The position numbers and the translations under genes were made by a program. The notes beneath the pieces were generated by a model. That model was not told the DNA's origin. It saw nothing but the letters and a program-made list of their open reading frames with translations, and did no database searches. Of a DNA stretch of 64,000 nt, positions 25,302-32,753 are shown piece by piece. Within the stretch, counting starts at the first letter, position 1, and each line of letters begins with the position of its first letter. This DNA comes from Elusimicrobiota bacterium (lineage in GTDB: Bacteria; Elusimicrobiota; Elusimicrobia; UBA1565), in NCBI GenBank assembly GCA_041660925.1, contig JBAZVI010000007.1:62001-126000 (forward strand), in the 5' to 3' direction.

Positions 25302-26696
25302 ATGCCCGCAGACGCCGCCCCTTCCCGTCGGCACCTCCCCCACGCCTGCGGCGTCTACATCATGCGGGACGCGGCCATGCGCGTGCTCTACGTCGGGAAG
25401 GCCGTGGACCTCGCCAAACGGGTCGCCCAGTACTTCAACCCCCGCAAGGCCGACCTGAAGAACCAGGTCCTCGCCCCGCTGGTGCGCAAGATCGACTACA
25501 TCGCCTGCGCAAGCGAGCGCGAGGCCCTCGTCTGGGAGCGCCGGCTCATCCGGCGGCACCAGCCCTTCTTCAACGTCATGTGGAAGGACGACAAATCCTA
25601 CCCCTGGGTGAAGGTCTCGCTCGAGGAGGACTTCCCCCGCGTCTCGGTGGTCCGCCGCAGGCGCCGCGACGGGGGCGCCTACTTCGGCCCCTACCCGCAC
25701 GTCTCGGCCGTGCGCGCGCTCCTGAAGACCCTCTGGCGGCGGAAGATCTTCCCTCTGCGCCCCTGCGACTACGCCTTCTCGCGCGAGCGCCCCCTGGCCG
25801 ATAAGAAGATCCGTTCCTGCCTCTACTACCACACCCGGGAATGCCCCGCACCCTGCGCCGGCCGGATCGCCCCCGCCGCCTACCGGCGCATCGCCGAGGA
25901 CGCCGTCCTCTTCTTCGAGGGCCGCTACGCGGAGCTCAAGACCCGCCTCGGGACCGAGATGCGGCGCGCCTCGAAGGCCCTGGAGTACGAGGCGGCCGCG
26001 CGCGCGCGCGACAACATCGCGGCGCTCGAGCACATGGGCGAGCGCGTCCACTACGAGGAGGTGCGCCCCGGCAAGGTCGCCGAGCGCCTCGACGCCTCGC
26101 AGGCGGTCAGCGACCTCCAGGAAGCGCTGGGCCTGCCGAAGCCCCCCCACCACGTCGAGTGCTTCGACATCTCGCATCTCTTCGGCCGGGAGGTCGTCGG
26201 CTCGATGGTCTGTTTCGAGGCCGGAGAGCCCCGCAAGAGCCACTACCGCCGCTTCCGCATACAAGGAATCCCGGTCTCTGAAGCCGCCGGCGCCGCAGGG
26301 ACCCCGCGGGACCCCGCGGCACGGGCCGAACGGAGAACGACCGCGGCCCGCAATGATGATTTCGCCGCGATGGCCGAGGTCGTCGCCCGGCGCTGCCGGG
26401 CACTGCGCAAGGCGGGCGAGGCCCCGCCGGACCTCTTCCTCATCGACGGAGGCAAGGGGCAGCTCGGGGCCGCCCAGTCCGCGCTGCAGGAGACCGGGAC
26501 CCGCACGGGGCTCGCCGCGCTCGCCAAGCGCGAGGAGGAGGTCTTCCTCCCCGGACGCCCCGAGCCGTTGGTCCTCGAACGGCGCCGCCCTGCGCTGCGC
26601 CTGCTTCAGCGCATCCGCGACGAGGCGCACCGCTTCGCCGTGACCTACCACCGCCTGCTCCGCAAAAAGGAGTTGTTCAATGCGACCGAACGCTAA
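25302..26696 (+). CDS. uvrC: UvrC nuclease subunit lacking the C-terminal HhH domain
   Basis: 464 aa against about 600 for typical UvrC. GIY-YIG domain at the N-terminus (GVYIMRDAAMRVLYVGKAVDLAKRV), UVR motif (YEAAARARDNIAALE, ~230) and RNase H-like endonuclease (VECFDISHLFGREVVGSMV; LFLIDGGKGQL) are present. The protein ends just after RIRDEAHRFAVTYHRLLRKKELFNATER, exactly where the tandem helix-hairpin-helix usually begins. There is also a ~25-30-residue Ala/Arg/Pro insertion at ~325-352, between YRRFRIQGI and NDDFAAM. Overlaps the alkyltransferase gene. Confidence 0.9.
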   Translation: MPADAAPSRRHLPHACGVYIMRDAAMRVLYVGKAVDLAKRVAQYFNPRKADLKNQVLAPLVRKIDYIACASEREALVWERRLIRRHQPFFNVMWKDDKSYPWVKVSLEEDFPRVSVVRRRRRDGGAYFGPYPHVSAVRALLKTLWRRKIFPLRPCDYAFSRERPLADKKIRSCLYYHTRECPAPCAGRIAPAAYRRIAEDAVLFFEGRYAELKTRLGTEMRRASKALEYEAAARARDNIAALEHMGERVHYEEVRPGKVAERLDASQAVSDLQEALGLPKPPHHVECFDISHLFGREVVGSMVCFEAGEPRKSHYRRFRIQGIPVSEAAGAAGTPRDPAARAERRTTAARNDDFAAMAEVVARRCRALRKAGEAPPDLFLIDGGKGQLGAAQSALQETGTRTGLAALAKREEEVFLPGRPEPLVLERRRPALRLLQRIRDEAHRFAVTYHRLLRKKELFNATER

Positions 26697-27000
26697 GCTG
26701 CCCGAGAAAGTCCTCGCCGCCATGAAGGAGTATCCGCCCTTCGATCAGGCGGTCTGGAAGGCCTGCGCCGAGATCCCGAAAGGGCAGGTCCGCACCTACG
26801 GCTGGGTCGCGCGGCGCATCGGCCGCCCGAAGGCCGCGCGCGCGGTCGGGGGCGCGCTCGGAAGGAACCCCTTCGCGCCCGTCGTCCCCTGCCACCGCGT
26901 GGTCGGCGCCGACGGCTCGATGACCGGCTTCAGCGCGAAAGGCGGCGTCGCCGCGAAGCGCCGCCTGCTGCTCAAGGAAGGCGCGCTCCTGCCCAGGTGA
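26680..27000 (+). CDS. Methylated-DNA-protein cysteine methyltransferase, short form
   Basis: 106 aa, only the C-terminal DNA-binding and active domain of the Ogt/MGMT family. VPCHRVVGADGSMTGF contains the alkyl-acceptor Cys in PCHRV, so it should be a true transferase rather than an alkyltransferase-like protein, which has Trp there. The helix-turn-helix segment RTYGWVARRIGRPKAARAVGGAL precedes it. It overlaps the uvrC end by 17 nt, tying two DNA-repair functions together; a nucleotide-excision link for bulky alkyl lesions would make sense. Confidence 0.85.
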   Translation: MRPNAKLPEKVLAAMKEYPPFDQAVWKACAEIPKGQVRTYGWVARRIGRPKAARAVGGALGRNPFAPVVPCHRVVGADGSMTGFSAKGGVAAKRRLLLKEGALLPR

Positions 27001-27911
27001 GCGCAGGACTCCGCAAGGCGGCGCTGGTCGCCTGCGCCGTCCTCTCGACGCTGGCGGCCGGGGAGGCCCTGGCCCGCCTCTCGGGCGGGCTCCCGCGCCC
27101 GCATCCGCTCGGCTGGGAAGGACGCCTCGACGTCGTCCCCGCCCCGGAGGGCGCCCCCCGGATCCTCGCCCTCGGGGACTCCTACACCTTCGGGACCGGC
27201 GTCGACGCGTCGCAGGTCTGGCCCCGCGCCCTGGCATCGGCCGCCGGAGCGGCCGTGACGGTCTACTCCGCCCCTGGCTACGGCACCGCCCAGGAAGCCC
27301 TGGCGCTCGAACGGCTCTTCGACGCGGCGCGCCCCGACCTGATCCTCCTGCAGGTCTGCTTCAACGACGTCATCGACGGCTCCCGGGAGCTCGAGTCCGC
27401 GAGCTTCTACAACCGGCAGCCGCTGCTCAAGCCCTACCTCGAAGAAGGGCGCGTCGTCCTCCGTTCCCCTCTGCCGGCCTGGCGCCGGCCCCTGGCCGCG
27501 CGCTCCGCGCTGGCGTTGCGGGCGGAGCGCGCCCTCCAGAACGCGCGGGTCCTGCTGCGCCATCACGGCATCGGGCCCGCGTCCGTGGAGGATGCGATCC
27601 GCACGCAGGGAGACTCCCACCCGGGCTACCGCCGCGCGCTCGAAGCCGTCGACGCGGCGCTCGCGCGCATGCAGGACCGCGCCGGGCGCGTCCCCATCGT
27701 CGCCGTCCCCGTCGACGACGAACAGCCGTACATGGAGGGCTTCGCCGCGCTCGCCCGCCGCCGCGGGATCCCGCTGCGCGCGGAGGTCCCCGGGCTGCTG
27801 CGCGCAAGCGGGATGCGCCTGCCGAACGACCCCCACCTCAGCGAGGAAGGACACCGCGTGCTCGGGCAGCACCTCGCGCGGGCGCTCTCCGGACTCATCC
27901 ACAGACACTAG
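26997..27911 (+). CDS. SGNH/GDSL-family hydrolase
   Basis: 304 aa, GTG start overlapping the alkyltransferase stop (GTGA). N-terminal hydrophobic helix (5-25) acts as signal or anchor. Block I ALGDSYTFGTGV holds the nucleophile Ser; block III LLQVCFNDVIDG gives Asn; block V PNDPHLSEEGHRVLGQ gives Asp and His. Such periplasmic esterases commonly deacylate or acetylate surface polysaccharide; substrate unknown. Confidence 0.8.
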   Translation: MSAGLRKAALVACAVLSTLAAGEALARLSGGLPRPHPLGWEGRLDVVPAPEGAPRILALGDSYTFGTGVDASQVWPRALASAAGAAVTVYSAPGYGTAQEALALERLFDAARPDLILLQVCFNDVIDGSRELESASFYNRQPLLKPYLEEGRVVLRSPLPAWRRPLAARSALALRAERALQNARVLLRHHGIGPASVEDAIRTQGDSHPGYRRALEAVDAALARMQDRAGRVPIVAVPVDDEQPYMEGFAALARRRGIPLRAEVPGLLRASGMRLPNDPHLSEEGHRVLGQHLARALSGLIHRH

Positions 27912-27929
27912 GCGGGATGACGCGATGGG

Positions 27930-27975
27930 AGCACCCTCCCCCTTCCCCCTCCCGCGGGAAGGGGAGATAGGGAAG
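27930..27975. repeat. Y/R-rich palindrome between convergent genes
   Basis: CTTCCCCCTCCC-GC-GGGAAGGGGAG arms in the 72-bp gap between the SGNH and pilus-locus genes. Similar in composition to the other palindromes but without the GGCAGTARGG or GGTGAGGGGG tail. Confidence 0.4.
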
Positions 27976-27983
27976 AGCGCCCC

Positions 27984-28460
27984 CTAATCGCGTCCGATGA
28001 AGGAAAGCGTGACCCGTTTTCCGTCGCTGCCCGTCACGGTGGCGAGCACGGTCACGTCGTTCGGCGTTCCCGACTGCCCCGTGATGGGAAGATCGGGCTC
28101 CCCGGAGGCCCAGGCGACCGGCTCCGAATGGTTCCCCTCATAGTACCACTCGCCGGGGGTATGGGTGAGGTGCCAGCGCACGCGTTTGGAGACGGCGGCG
28201 GGGTCGCGCAGCGCCTGGATGTAGGTGATGTCGGACGCGCGCGCCTCTTTGGCCATCGCCCGGATGTTCGGATGCTTGAAATAGCCGGAGAACATCCACG
28301 CGAGCGCCCAGAGGATGACGAGAGCCCAGAGGAAGCAGATGGCCGCGAAGCGCGCTCTCCTCTTCAGGAGAGCGAACGGCCGGAGCCAGGAGAACGGCAG
28401 GCGGTCGGGCTCGGGTCCAGGGGCCTCGGCCGGCCCGTCGGGGAGCGGCGCGTCCGTCAT
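27984..28460 (-). CDS. Single-pass membrane protein at the end of the pilus operon
   Basis: 158 aa. Pro-rich N-terminus, one transmembrane helix (39-57), then a ~100-residue exported domain (HPNIRAMAKEARASDITYIQALRDP...). Four-base overlap with pilC. The position suggests an accessory pilus or secretion component, but I do not recognise the family. Confidence 0.7.
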   Translation of the reverse strand: MTDAPLPDGPAEAPGPEPDRLPFSWLRPFALLKRRARFAAICFLWALVILWALAWMFSGYFKHPNIRAMAKEARASDITYIQALRDPAAVSKRVRWHLTHTPGEWYYEGNHSEPVAWASGEPDLPITGQSGTPNDVTVLATVTGSDGKRVTLSFIGRD

Positions 28461-29677
28461 CCCGCCATGCTGCCCATCTCGAACATGGGCATGAACATCG
28501 CGATGACGATGCCGCCGACCACGGTCCCCAGGAACACGATGACGAGCGGCTCGATCATCGAGGTCAGGCCTTTGACCGCCGTGTCGACTTCCTGGTCGTA
28601 GAAGTCGGCGATCTTGATGAGCATGGTGTCGAGGGAGCCGGTCTCCTCGCCGACGGAGATCATCTGCGTCACCATCGGCGGGAAGAGCCCCGACTTCTTG
28701 AGGGGGTCGGCGAGCCGGCCGCCCTCGCGGATGTTCTCCCGGGCGCTGAGCACCGCCTCCTCGATGACCATGTTGCCGGCGGTGGCGGCGACGGTCTCGA
28801 GCCCCTGCATGATGGGCACGCCCGACTTGATGAGCGTGCCGAGCGTGCGAGTGAACTTGGCGACCGCGACCTTCTTGAGCAGGATGCCGAAGACCGGCGC
28901 CTTGAGCATCTTGCCGTCGATGTACTTCCTCCCCGCCGGGGTCTTGTAGGCGCGGACGAAGCCCTGCCAGATCGCGGTCGGCACGATGGGGATCATGTAC
29001 CACTGGTTGCGCAGCGCGTCGGAGATGGCGATGATGACCTGCGTCGGGTAGGGCAGCTCGCGGCCGAAGCTCTCGAAGATGCCCTTGAAGGTCGGGATGA
29101 CGAAAGTGAGCAGGAACACCGTGACGGCCAGGCAGATCGTGATGACGATGGCCGGGTACATCATCGCCGACTTCACCTTGGCCTTCAGGGCCTCCGCGCT
29201 CTCGAGGAAGGCGGAGAGGCGCTCCAGGATGGTGTCGAGGATGCCGCCCAGCTCGCCGGCCCTGATCATCGCCGTATAGATCTCGGGGAAGGCGTCGGGG
29301 TGCTTCCGGAGACCGTCGGAGATGGAGAGGCCCGATTCGATGTCCCCGCGCACCTCGCCGATGATCTTGCGGAAGGCGGGGTTCTCCATCTGCTCCTCGA
29401 GGATGGAGAGGCCCTGGACGATGGGCACGCCGGCGGAGACCAGCGTCGAGAGCTGGCGCGAGAAGATGACGAGGTCCTTCGAGCCCACGCTGCCCTTGCC
29501 GATGCCGAGCTTGGTCTTGATCTGCCCGATGAGCCCGCCCCCGGCCTCGCTGATCTCGAGGACGCTCATCTTCTGGAGGCGCAGCTTCTCGACGGCGGCC
29601 TTCTGCTGCGGGGCCTCGATCGTCCCGTTGAGGACGGCCCCGTCGGCGGCCTTGACCTTGTAGGCGTAGGTCGGCAT
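28457..29677 (-). CDS. pilC: Type IV pilus inner-membrane platform protein PilC
   Basis: 406 aa. Starts MPTYAYKVKAADG, the usual PilC/GspF opening, and holds two T2SSF domains, each with ISDGLRKHPDAFPE-type and ARENIREGGRLADPL-type repeats, and hydrophobic helices near 170, 220 and 380. Begins 3 nt after pilT. It anchors the PilB and PilT motors. Confidence 0.95.
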   Translation of the reverse strand: MPTYAYKVKAADGAVLNGTIEAPQQKAAVEKLRLQKMSVLEISEAGGGLIGQIKTKLGIGKGSVGSKDLVIFSRQLSTLVSAGVPIVQGLSILEEQMENPAFRKIIGEVRGDIESGLSISDGLRKHPDAFPEIYTAMIRAGELGGILDTILERLSAFLESAEALKAKVKSAMMYPAIVITICLAVTVFLLTFVIPTFKGIFESFGRELPYPTQVIIAISDALRNQWYMIPIVPTAIWQGFVRAYKTPAGRKYIDGKMLKAPVFGILLKKVAVAKFTRTLGTLIKSGVPIMQGLETVAATAGNMVIEEAVLSARENIREGGRLADPLKKSGLFPPMVTQMISVGEETGSLDTMLIKIADFYDQEVDTAVKGLTSMIEPLVIVFLGTVVGGIVIAMFMPMFEMGSMAG

Positions 29678-29680
29678 GGG

Positions 29681-30766
29681 TCAGGACGCGGCGGGCGTGC
29701 CGCTGACCCCCCGCTGGATGAGGCGCTTGAGGTCCTCCGGGTCGGAGGAGCGCAGCAGGGCCTCTTGATACGAGATGCGCTGCTTGCGGTAGAGGTCGCA
29801 GAGGCCCTGGTTGAGCGTCTGCATCCCGAACTTCCCTCCGGTCTGGATCGTCATGTGGATCTGCTCGACCTTCTGCTCGCGCACGAGGTTGCGGATGGCC
29901 GGCGTGACGATGAGCACCTCGGAGGCGAGGGCGCGGCCGGAGCCGGAGACGTGCGGGACGAGGACCTGGCAGAACACCGCCTGCAGGACGAAGGAGAGCT
30001 GGACGCGGATCTGCTCCTGCTGGTGCGGCGGGAAGACGTCGATGATGCGGTTGATCGTCTGCGCGGAGTCCGTCGTGTGCAGGGTCGCGAAGACGAGGTG
30101 GCCGGTCTCGGCGATGGTGAGCGCGGCCTGGATCGTCTCGAGGTCGCGCATCTCGCCGATGAGGATGACGTCGGGGTCCTGGCGCAGGATGTGGCGCAGG
30201 GCCTGCCCGAAGTTCTGCGTGTCGCTGCCGATCTCGCGCTGGTTGACGAGGCCCTTCTTGTGCGTGTGCACGTACTCGATGGGGTCCTCGACGGTGACGA
30301 TGTGCAGGTTCTCGCGCTCGTTGAGGAAGTCGATCATGCAGGCGAGCGTCGTCGACTTGCCGCTTCCCGTGGGGCCGGTGACGAGGACGAGGCCCTTCTG
30401 GATCTTCATCACGTCGTAGATGACGTTCGGCAGCCCGAGCTCATCGAAGGTCATGAACGACTGGGGGATGGAGCGGATGGCGGCGCCGACGGCCCCGCGC
30501 TGGCGGAACACGTTCATGCGCAGGCGGCCGATGCCCTTGAGGCCGAAGGCCATGTCGAGCTCGTTGGTGGACTCGTAGCGCTGGCGCTGCTCGTCGGTCA
30601 TCAGCGAGAAGACGAGCTGCTGGGTGGTCTCACCGGTGAGGCGCTCGAAAGGGGTCGGGACGAGCGCGCCGTCGATGCGCAGCGTGGGGGGAGCGCCGGC
30701 CGTGAGGTGGAGGTCGGAGGCCCCCCTCTCGTGCATCATCATGAACAGCTCGCTCATCGATACCAT
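29681..30766 (-). CDS. pilT: Type IV pilus retraction ATPase PilT
   Basis: 361 aa. Walker A GPTGSGKSTTLA, Asp box, Walker B (DVILIGEMRD) and the PilT-specific AIRNLVRE followed by IHMTIQTG. Hexameric cytoplasmic ATPase pulling the pilus in. ATG chosen with ACGAGGGA upstream; a second in-frame ATG is three codons on. Confidence 0.96.
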   Translation of the reverse strand: MVSMSELFMMMHERGASDLHLTAGAPPTLRIDGALVPTPFERLTGETTQQLVFSLMTDEQRQRYESTNELDMAFGLKGIGRLRMNVFRQRGAVGAAIRSIPQSFMTFDELGLPNVIYDVMKIQKGLVLVTGPTGSGKSTTLACMIDFLNERENLHIVTVEDPIEYVHTHKKGLVNQREIGSDTQNFGQALRHILRQDPDVILIGEMRDLETIQAALTIAETGHLVFATLHTTDSAQTINRIIDVFPPHQQEQIRVQLSFVLQAVFCQVLVPHVSGSGRALASEVLIVTPAIRNLVREQKVEQIHMTIQTGGKFGMQTLNQGLCDLYRKQRISYQEALLRSSDPEDLKRLIQRGVSGTPAAS

Positions 30767-30848
30767 GAAAATCCCTCGTGGGGCGCGCGGCCGTGCCGCG
30801 TCAGAACGCGAGCCCCCGACGCTCCTGAATCATAGTATATCCGGCGCG

Positions 30849-32642
30849 CTAACCGGCATCCGAGGCGGTGACGCGGATCATCTCCTCGACCGTCGTGGCC
30901 CCGGAGAGGAGCTTGCGCACCGCGCACATGCGCAGGGTGAGCATGCCCTGTTTGCGCGCCTGTTCCTTGAGCGCGGCGATCGAGGCCTTCTCGAGGATCA
31001 GCGCCCGCACGGGGTCGGTGACGTCGAGCACCTCGTAGAGCCCGGCGCGGCCGCGATAGCCGGTGCCCGCGCAGTTGTCGCAGCCGCGGCCGCGGGCGAG
31101 CACGACCTTGCCCCCCTCGGTCTGCATCATGTTGCGCGAGACCCCGAGTTTGAGGAGCCAGTCGGCGTCGACCTCGTAGGCCTCGCGGCACTTGGGGCAG
31201 ATGCTGCGCACCAGGCGCTGGGCGACGACCATGAGCAGCGAGGAGCCCATGAGGAAGGGCTCGATGCCCATCATGCCCATGCGGGTGATGGCGCCGCACG
31301 CGTCGTTGGTGTGCAGCGTCGAGAAGACGAGGTGGCCGGTCAACGCGGCGTTGATGGCGATGGAGATGGTCTCGAGGTCGCGGATCTCGCCGACCATGAT
31401 GATGTCGGGGTCCTGGCGCAGGAAGGAGCGCAGGCCGGCCGCGAAGTTCAGCCCGATCTCGGAGTTCACCATGACCTGGTTGATGCCCACGAGCTGGTAT
31501 TCGACGGGGTCCTCGACGGTGCTGATGTTGACGCCCGGCTCGTTGAGGGCCGTCAGGGCCGAATAGAGGGTCGTCGACTTGCCGCTGCCGGTCGGGCCGG
31601 TGATGAGGTTGATGCCGTAGGGCGCGCGGATGGCCTTCTGGAAGATGGCGAAGGACTCGGGCTCGAAGCCCAGCTGCTTGACGTCCACCTTGAGTCCCGA
31701 GGAGTCGAGGATGCGCATGACGATCTTCTCCCCGTTGACGACGGGGAGCACCGAGACGCGCAGCGCGTACTCCTTCTCTCCGATCTTGAGCTTGATGCGC
31801 CCGTCCTGGGGGAGGCGCTTCTCGGCGATATCGAGGTTCGCCATGATCTTGATGCGCGAGGCCAGCGCGTTCTGGAAGCGCTTGGGCGGCGCCGGCTGTT
31901 CGTGCAGGACGCCGTCGATGCGGTAGCGGACCTTGACCTCCTTGGGGAAGGGCTCGATGTGGATGTCCGAGGCCTTCGCCTTGATGGCCGCGCTGATGAT
32001 GAGGTTGACGATCTGGATGATGGGCGCGTCGTCGCCCGAGCGCTCGAGGCTGAGGATGCTCTCGCCGGCAGCGGCCGCCTCCTCCTCCTGGCTGACGACG
32101 TCGACGCCCTTGGAGTCCTTCTCCTCCGAGCCGGTCGCCTTCACGATCTCCTCGAGGGCGCCCTGGGCCGACTGCTTGCCGTACTGGCGGTCGATGGACT
32201 CGAGGATGTCGACCTCGGAGGCGAGCACCGCCTGGATGTCGAGCCCGGTCATCATCTTGAGGTCGTCGAGGACGAGCACGTTGAGGGGGTCGGCCACGGC
32301 GAGCCAGAGGGTGTTGTCCTTGATCTGATAGGGGAAGAGCAGGTGCTGGCGGGCGAGCGATTCGGGGACCTTGGCGAGCACCTCGGGGTCGACGTTCGCG
32401 ACGTCCTTGAGCTGGATGAACTGGATGCCGCACTGCTCCCCGAGGAAGCGGATGAGCTGGTCCTCGGCGATGATGCCCTTCTGGATGAGGATCGTCCCCA
32501 GCTTCCCGCCGTTCTGGCGCTGATGGGTGAGCGCGGAGTTGAGCTGCTCGTCGGTGATGACCCCCGCCTGAACCATGAGCTCTCCAAGCCTCTTGGGGAG
32601 GCTCAGCGAGATGGTGCTCGAAGGCGACGGGGTTTCAGCCAT
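30849..32642 (-). CDS. pilB: Type IV pilus assembly ATPase PilB
   Basis: 597 aa. MshEN-type N-terminal domain (RLGELMVQAGVITDEQLNSAL, residues ~17-150; a candidate c-di-GMP site), then the ATPase core with GPTGSGKSTTLYSAL, and the zinc tetracysteine CPKC...CDNC near 490-530. It drives pilus extension. Gene order pilB-pilT-pilC is classical. Confidence 0.96.
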   Translation of the reverse strand: MAETPSPSSTISLSLPKRLGELMVQAGVITDEQLNSALTHQRQNGGKLGTILIQKGIIAEDQLIRFLGEQCGIQFIQLKDVANVDPEVLAKVPESLARQHLLFPYQIKDNTLWLAVADPLNVLVLDDLKMMTGLDIQAVLASEVDILESIDRQYGKQSAQGALEEIVKATGSEEKDSKGVDVVSQEEEAAAAGESILSLERSGDDAPIIQIVNLIISAAIKAKASDIHIEPFPKEVKVRYRIDGVLHEQPAPPKRFQNALASRIKIMANLDIAEKRLPQDGRIKLKIGEKEYALRVSVLPVVNGEKIVMRILDSSGLKVDVKQLGFEPESFAIFQKAIRAPYGINLITGPTGSGKSTTLYSALTALNEPGVNISTVEDPVEYQLVGINQVMVNSEIGLNFAAGLRSFLRQDPDIIMVGEIRDLETISIAINAALTGHLVFSTLHTNDACGAITRMGMMGIEPFLMGSSLLMVVAQRLVRSICPKCREAYEVDADWLLKLGVSRNMMQTEGGKVVLARGRGCDNCAGTGYRGRAGLYEVLDVTDPVRALILEKASIAALKEQARKQGMLTLRMCAVRKLLSGATTVEEMIRVTASDAG

Positions 32643-32719
32643 AGATGGACGGGACCTTCTCGGCGGGTCGGACCGCGACGGGGGGCGCCCCGGTCCATGG
32701 GCGGCCCCCGTATGGGTAA

Positions 32720-32748
32720 TACTTAACAGTCAGGGGAGGATTTGTCAA
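32720..32748 (-). promoter_or_regulatory. pilB promoter
   Basis: Minus strand: consensus TTGACA (complement of 32743-32748), 17-nt spacer, TAAGTA (complement of 32720-32725) with TG one base upstream. The leader to the pilB ATG is about 70 nt. Confidence 0.6.
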
Positions 32749-32753
32749 CCCTT

